Positions 53,389 to 64,000 of a stretch of 64,000 bases of DNA are shown piece after piece. The position numbers were made by a program, and so were the translations under genes. The notes under the pieces are model-generated. The model searched no databases and was not told the DNA's origin. It saw nothing but the letters and a program-made list of their open reading frames with translations. Location of the stretch: contig RQTK01000055.1 of assembly GCA_003991915.1 (NCBI GenBank), forward strand, positions 229,361 through 293,360, read 5' to 3'. Every line of letters begins with the position of its first letter. Position 1 is the stretch's first letter. The stretch is from Elysia chlorotica (lineage: Eukaryota > Mollusca > Gastropoda > Plakobranchidae).

Positions 53389-53811
53389 TATTTGTATCGT
53401 GTATGCATCAAATGTGCGTGTGTTTAGACGTTTCCTGAGCTTAGAACCCGGCACTTTCTTTGGAAAAAAAACAACAACAGATAAGTGGACAAGAGATCAA
53501 AGTACAAAAAGTAGCACTCATGTTAAAGTTCACGCTGGGTTACTTACAACATTGAGTTAACATAATGAACCCATTCTAGAATAAATTTTTTTATTGATCG
53601 CAAAGTAAAGAGGATAGCCGATATATTTTCATTGTTGATTGCAATTAAGTAGTTGTATTAAAATTTATTTAAATGAACTACATTGTGTATTACGTAAAAA
53701 TATATACGTTTGAAAAGAAGGTAAATTAGACACTTCAGCCTTTATGCGGTTCTTTTACTTGTGAATCTCTACAAATTAAATTTAAAGAAGATTATTTAAG
53801 TAAACACACGC

Positions 53812-54060
53812 AGTGCTGAGTGGTGAGGTCCGCGGTTCGAAAACTACGATCGAAAATAAATTCATTTAACCAAATTCGTTCATTTCTGGTTGGGTCGGTG
53901 TCAGTTTAATGTGACCGGCTGGGACAGGAGTCGTGGTATCTCCGCCCTGTCTCGTGTGTGGCAGTACATAACATTGTCAGATGTCAGTCATGGGGTCCGT
54001 CCACAATATGGCCTATATAGTGTTGAGATTGGACGTTAAATCAACTCAACTCAACTCTCA
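53812..54060 (+). mobile_element. SINE with partial head, (TCAAC)n-type tail
   Basis: Contains a B-box-like GGTTCGAAAA, GGTTGGGTCGGTGTCAGTTT, GTGACCGGCTGGGACAGGAG, CAGATGTCAGTCATGGGG, TATAGTGTTGAGATTGGACG and a tail of TCAAC repeats. An AT-rich insertion of about 30 bp separates the head from the body. Confidence 0.75.
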
Positions 54061-54747
54061 GTCTTTGTAATATGAGAGTCTGGCTTAAACATTTAACATT
54101 TTTTGGATTTCCCCCAGAAGGATTAATACAGTAGTTCTCATCTGATCCCCCTCGGCTTAATAAGAGACGAAATTTGACAAATACATTAAATTTTCCTCGA
54201 TCTGTAGATCGAACCTTGTAGGCCCTATCTCCGTATTGGCAGGCAGCCGAACGTTATATCACTTGCGCCCCCCCCCCTTTCCTACCCATAAAAAGATAAC
54301 AAAAACAACAAACAGAAACCTCAGCTGACACACGCTTAGTCGAGTTTGAACCCTTTAATTTGATCTGAGCTGGTGAATTAAAGGAGCAGGCCTAACAGCT
54401 ATAAACATATCAGCCGCTATTTCAATGAATCACTGCTTATCACCAGCTTATTTTGGTCATCGAATTTATCATGCCGTAAATTGCCTTTCGGAGGCAAAGT
54501 CCAAACTCGGGTAAAAAAAAAAAAATTCGAATAGAAATTAAAATCCCTGTAAAATAGGATATCTTTAAAGAATCTCCAGAATACAAACACCTTGGCTGAC
54601 TAAATTACATCTATGGCACTCTTCATTTGACAGCTTATTGTCATCAGTGAAAGTTCAAGTGGTCCTAGATTCTATATCAGTGGCGTCGTTCATTATATAT
54701 AAGCACAGATATGTAGTGGCTGATCGTCTTTTTTTTTTCTTTTTTTG

Positions 54748-55161
54748 TTTAACCACATAATGGTTTTTCAAGGGCAGAAGAACAATGTATGTCATTGATA
54801 TAAATAGAAAGGAGATAGGAGATCTAGTTTAATTTTAAATTGGATCAGAACTCGTTGTGATTAGCGTATTTGATAATGTGAACTAAATAGTAACAATTTA
54901 GAACGCGGTAACTGACTGTGCCAAAGTTAGAATGCTTCTTTATTGTCATATTTGTTTAACCACATAATGGTTTTTCAAGGGCAGAAGAACAATGTATGTC
55001 ATTATATAAAAATAAGGAGATAGGAGATCTAGTTTAATTTTAAATTGGATCAGAACTCGTTGTGATTAGCGTATTTGATAATGTGAACTAAATAGTAACA
55101 ATTTAGAACGCGGTAACTGACTGTGCCAAAGTTAGAATGCTTCTTCATTGTCATATTTGTT
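54748..55161. repeat. 207 bp tandem duplication
   Basis: Two nearly identical direct copies (54748-54954 and 54955-55161) each begin TTTAACCACATAATGG and end CTTCWTTGTCATATTTG. The very low divergence indicates a recent event. No function is visible. Confidence 0.95.
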
Positions 55162-55609
55162 TTTAAACGCAAACTATTTGAAATGAAATTGATATCCCTT
55201 AAAAAAATTATAAGATCAGCTAAGCTTTATTATAATTTGATACACATTATAAGTCACGAAACGTGCTCGGCAGCAAGTTCTGATAATTGAAGAACTGTCA
55301 TCCTTTCTTCAAACCAAAGTCATGGAAATTCACCGAAAAACAGTTCTTGTCAATTTAATAAAGCGTGTCTAAATCTTGCGATATCACCGAATTTGTTATT
55401 TTAGAGCCTGTAACTTAAACAAAAAGAGAAAAGCTGTTTTGTAGAAAAAGGAATCCAGAATTTTTTTTTGGGTTCTGAGCAAAAGAAAAGTCGAGCCTTT
55501 TAAATTCTTTCGTTGGGATTTTTTTTCGACGAAGCAAAAAAAAAAAAAAAAAAAGAAAACAACAACCGAAACCAAAACAAAACGTTAAACCGTACATGTA
55601 TTTAATATC

Positions 55610-55735
55610 AACTTAACGACAGAGACAGGAGTCCTGGTATCACCACTCTTTCTTAGTGTGACAGCCCTAAACATTGTCAGACGTTTCTGCTTGGACCCGT
55701 CATTGATACAACTCAGTTACAGACAACGGACTTTG
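55610..55735 (+). mobile_element. degenerate SINE body fragment
   Basis: Weak matches in order to the SINE body: GAGACAGGAGTCCTGGTATC, ACATTGTCAGACG and GGACCCGTC. Head and tail are not recognisable. Confidence 0.5.
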
Positions 55736-56159
55736 TGAAACCAACACACGAAGAGAAACGAAACTATAATTGTAAACAAAATCACGGCGTAGTGTGCCAT
55801 GCATCTTTGCAGTTGAATCGTGATAACCAGGTTATTAAAGGTAAAGTGCACGTATCTGAATCCAAAGTTCAAGCACATAATAATAACTCTCACGCCGGTC
55901 AAAATCACATGCCACGTAGAAAAAAAAAAAGAAAAAAAAGGGTATTGCCATTTACCTATAGTACACATCCCTTAAAGAAGTTCATTTTACACCACAGAGG
56001 AATAAACTTTCAATGATATTGATACTAAGTGATGGTAGATTAATTTCCTTTTTCCTAGTTTAACGTCTCTTTGGTTCCCAAGGCGGATTCTATACGGCGA
56101 TGGGTCCCAGGGGTAATAATGCCTTACTTTTGTTTTCAAGCTTACAAAGATGTGCGAGG

Positions 56160-56161
56160 AA

Positions 56162-56224
<63 letters not shown>
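56160..56224. repeat. (GA)n microsatellite
   Basis: AG repeat of about 65 bp with one ATAG interruption, directly upstream of a SINE-like element. Confidence 0.95.
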
Positions 56225-56225
<1 letters not shown>

Positions 56226-56226
<1 letters not shown>

Positions 56227-56497
56227 GTCGGAAATGGTATACCGTTGCTCTCCCAATTAGTAGGTCGCTGGTTTGATCCCACGATCGGGTACATTATATA
56301 ATTCGTCTGATTTAGCCCCCCCCCCCCCCTTTTTTTTTCCCCGCACTGATTGGACTTGTATTAGAATAATGTAGTAGAGAGCAGTCCTAGTATTCCCGTT
56401 ATTTTTCTGCGTGACAGCACATCCTACATAATTGTCTTGTCTTGAGAACCCTCCACGATATAGCGTAGTTGCTGACGTTGGACGTTAAGAAAGTAAC
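56226..56497 (+). mobile_element. divergent tRNA-derived SINE
   Basis: Head: GGTATACCGTTGCTCTCCC and a B box GGTTTGATCCC. Body: a remnant ending with ATAATTGTCTTGTCTTGAG, GATATAGCGTAGTTGCTGA and GTTGGACGTTAAG. The A-box part is distinct from the 59 kb copies, so it may belong to another subfamily sharing the same 3' end. Confidence 0.55.
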
Positions 56498-56908
56498 ATA
56501 CAATGTGACTGAGAAATAGCCTAACGCTCCTATAAAATAACTTAAAAACACCTTTTTACGAAGTTTGTGTTTTCTTGAAGAACTGATAGACTGGTGTGTA
56601 ACGAGACTTAGCCATACTACTTTTCGTCGGCAGGGTCATAAAATGATATAAAAGGCAAATCCTACACATAGATCTTTTAAACTACTGTTTATACCCTGTA
56701 CTTTTAACCAACCATTTTATGCAAATTTTTTTTATTCTTTTACTATTCAGAGAGATAAAGGAACATTAAATGTCTTAGGCACAATATAGCCGTTACTTCA
56801 CGCCTATTTACTCTTTGTAAACTTATTAATTGCATCTATTGTTTGAAGAGAGTGTTTTACTTTCGTCTTGGGGAGGGAATAAAAATTTCTAATAATATTA
56901 TGTAAAAT

Positions 56909-56920
56909 AAAAAAAAAAAA
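56909..56920 (-). terminator. Pol III T-run terminator of tRNA-Ser
   Basis: On the minus strand the tRNA 3' end is followed by GAAAC and then a long T-run, the expected Pol III termination signal. Confidence 0.8.
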
Positions 56921-56925
56921 GTTTC

Positions 56926-57006
56926 GACGAGGATGGGATTCGAACCCACGCGGGCAGAGCCCAATGGATTAGCAGTCCATCGCCTTAACCACTCGGCCAC
57001 CTCGTC
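56926..57006 (-). tRNA. tRNA-Ser (anticodon GCT)
   Basis: On the minus strand the 81-base gene begins GACGAGGTGGCCGAGTGG and has the anticodon in GACTGCTAATCC (GCT, reading AGY Ser codons). It has the long variable arm of serine tRNAs (TTGGGCTCTGCCCGCG) and the T-arm GGGTTCGAATCCC. It ends CCTCGTC, which pairs with the acceptor 5' strand GACGAGG. A run of eleven T follows five bases after the 3' end, a standard Pol III terminator. There is no intron and no CCA encoded. Confidence 0.96.
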
Positions 57007-57307
57007 TTGATAAATGGAGTAGTTTGCAACGTCTATATTGTTGCACTATATCCGGAAGTGTTTTCTTCGCCATATGATTAGAAATGCGAAATGTTTTGGC
57101 TAGAGATAGCCTGATTTGCCAGCTGATCGCGCATCATCAACGATCTACCTAGACAAATGAACAGTGTAACTGGATTTTTAGGACAAAGAACGACAGCATC
57201 GAATTTAACATGTAGCCAAAATTTGTCAATATAAATTTTCATCATAATCGGTGTAAAGGGATGATGTAAAAGCTGTAAGTCCTTTCAATACGTTCTCAAT
57301 TACTAGC

Positions 57308-57890
57308 ATCTAGATCTAGATTAAGTATTAGTATGTCATCACTGGTCACCATGATAATCATAATCTTCACAGCTGGTAGTCATCAGTGTACCCGGCGGTT
57401 TTGTATCCAACACTCACGCTTCAGATATGGGCCCTAATCTATGCTGCAGAGGTGCTTTGCATGGGTGGTTTGCAATCCCAAAATCTCATGGACCTGAATA
57501 ATTGATCGTGAGTGTTTGAGATATGCTAATTAATGTTATCGTAAAATGTTAAAAATCCGACTTGGGCAGTTTTACTGGCTTACAATTAGAGTCTAGGTCT
57601 AGATCTAGATCTAAATCTAGTTACTGTTTCTGTGAACATTATTTATCTAGACTCTTGATATCTTGATCTATAATCTAGATTTTAGAATCTAGGTCTAGAA
57701 AGATGATTTTAAAGTAAAAATATTTTCATTAGAATCCTTGATTTGTGCTATTATTCTAATCTAGATCTAGATCTAATTCTAAATGTAGATTGTAAATGTA
57801 GCCTATTTTTTTTATTTACAATACAATTTATCTAGACAATCTCTAGATCTAGATAAATGTATCTTTCTAGACCTAGATAAATCGATATCT
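57308..57890. repeat. TAGATC-type hexamer clusters upstream of the Gpc1-like gene
   Basis: CTAGATCTAGAT-type tracts at about 57309, 57593-57622, 57660-57700, 57760-57775 and 57840-57880, mixed with one-base variants such as CTAGGTCTAG. The region ends about 0.7 kb before the predicted first coding exon at 58570. Confidence 0.8.
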
Positions 57891-58569
57891 TGGCTCAATA
57901 GATTTTGAGATAAGAACTGGCGGAGAAATTGTTCTGAGATAAGGAAACTCAGAAATGAAATGTAGACCAAAGTTTACAATGTGAGGTGTCAAACAATTTT
58001 GTGTTTCTTTTTATATAAGGTCGATGTAAATAATTGCTAGGTATCTAGTTCTAGAAACAAAGTGGGTAGGGCCTATATTCATGTACCTGAAAAGAGGAGG
58101 TGGTTTTACTTGTTTCTCATTGTTATAGCACTCCACTAGGAGGCAAAGTAATGTGACAAAGTATAATTTAAAATTTTACACATGCAAGGCTTCAAGTGTG
58201 TTATTATTCTTTAACTCTACAAAATTCGTTTCAAGGGAACTTTGTACTTATGGGCTACTAATACAACTTGGTGTGTCTGTGTCAGCTTAAAAACGCCCTC
58301 GATAACGGTTATGAGGTCTTTATGCACTATGATTGTTTCTGTTTAATTTGATCCATGCACGATATATCCGGTTGGTTCTTTTCAACTAACGGTTAAGTGT
58401 TAAACACGTATATGATATCAAAATTCAAGCATGAGCGCATAGCAATATTGAAAGGAATACGCAGAGTACAGTGTGCATGCCACCCTGGCAAATAACACAT
58501 ACCTCCGTTGATGCTCAATGTCCTTTTGTAAACCTGTCCTATATCTCCAGACTGACAAAACATTCAGTG

Positions 58570-63666
<5,097 letters not shown>

Positions 63667-64000
63667 GTGAGTGGGCTTGGCTATTGTACCTGATTGAAAT
63701 AATGAAGTTGATTATTTGGAAGACTTCTAAAAACTTGCTATGTTAGTGTCATTTTAAATTCTATAGTAAATCACATATGGAAGACAGTACTCTGACCTTG
63801 CAAACACCATTATTAATAATAAGATAATATGGCAAGATTGACTCTAATCAAATAGTTTGTTGTTAAGATTAGTAGGCTTGTATCTCAGTGACTGACTTCT
63901 CTCTAAATGTCTGAAAGTCATCCATCATAAAATGAGATTCAAAATTTTCCCTACTAATATACTTATACTGTCTAAATGTCTAAAGACTTAGCATACCTCT

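Larger units (their letters stand above)
51859..58569. other. intergenic region between EFL1 and the Gpc1-like gene
   Basis: AATAAA overlaps the EFL1 stop region (near 51851) and another lies at about 52605. Either could serve the 3' end, but this is unproven. No additional protein gene is recognisable. SINE fragments, tandem repeats, TAGATC clusters and a tRNA gene inside are listed separately. Confidence 0.5.

Noticed and set aside
53131-53560. Ser/Leu-rich and Arg/Glu-rich open frames at 53.1-53.6 kb
   Set aside because: They come from the purine-rich GA minisatellite and alternate between low-complexity residues.

Overview
This 64 kb window is AT-rich, intron-rich animal DNA, most likely from a lophotrochozoan and probably a gastropod mollusc. 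The evidence is small exons in long AT-rich introns with GT-AG splice sites, a eukaryotic tRNA-Ser, many copies of a tRNA-derived SINE whose tail gives way to (TCAAC)n or TTAAAYCAA-type sequence, LINE remnants and abundant (GA)n microsatellites. The species assignment is inference.

Three multi-exon genes were rebuilt by matching reading frame and splice phase. (1) On the minus strand, 23429 to 11100, 13 exons encode about 507 residues: an N-terminal LOTUS/OST-HTH domain followed by three RRM-type folds. This combination does not match a family I can name. (2) On the plus strand, 36351 to 51858, 22 exons encode EFL1, the EF-2-like GTPase that works with SBDS to release eIF6 from new 60S ribosomal subunits. 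Its first five coding exons also exist as an upstream copy at 32437-34797. (3) On the plus strand, 58570 to beyond 63666, five exons encode the start of a DUF2838/Gpc1-like glycerophosphocholine acyltransferase, a family known from fungi and plants and reported absent from chordates. A tRNA-Ser(GCT) gene lies on the minus strand at 56926-57006.

Layout: 1-11 kb has no recognisable host gene; it holds an old duplication split by a SINE and a 1.9 kb tandem duplication carrying pogo/Tigger-like transposase remains and a small MITE. 11.1-23.5 kb is the LOTUS-RRM gene, including a 1.2 kb tandem duplication that repeats one exon. 24-31.5 kb is intergenic, with TAGATC-rich patches, a long TGT/TAG microsatellite, a LINE fragment and a foldback-like element. 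31.5-51.9 kb is EFL1. 52-58.5 kb is intergenic with SINEs, a 207 bp tandem repeat and the tRNA. 58.5-64 kb is the Gpc1-like gene, whose first intron is packed with SINEs and microsatellites.

Two patterns stand out. Tandem duplications of many sizes (152 bp to over 3 kb, six clear cases) recur through the window, and two of them copy coding exons. Two host genes each lack exactly one base needed to keep frame (EFL1 exon 11; LOTUS exon 1, at a T6 run). Together these could mean real gene restructuring, or an assembly with unmerged haplotypes and residual single-base errors. The sequence alone cannot decide this.
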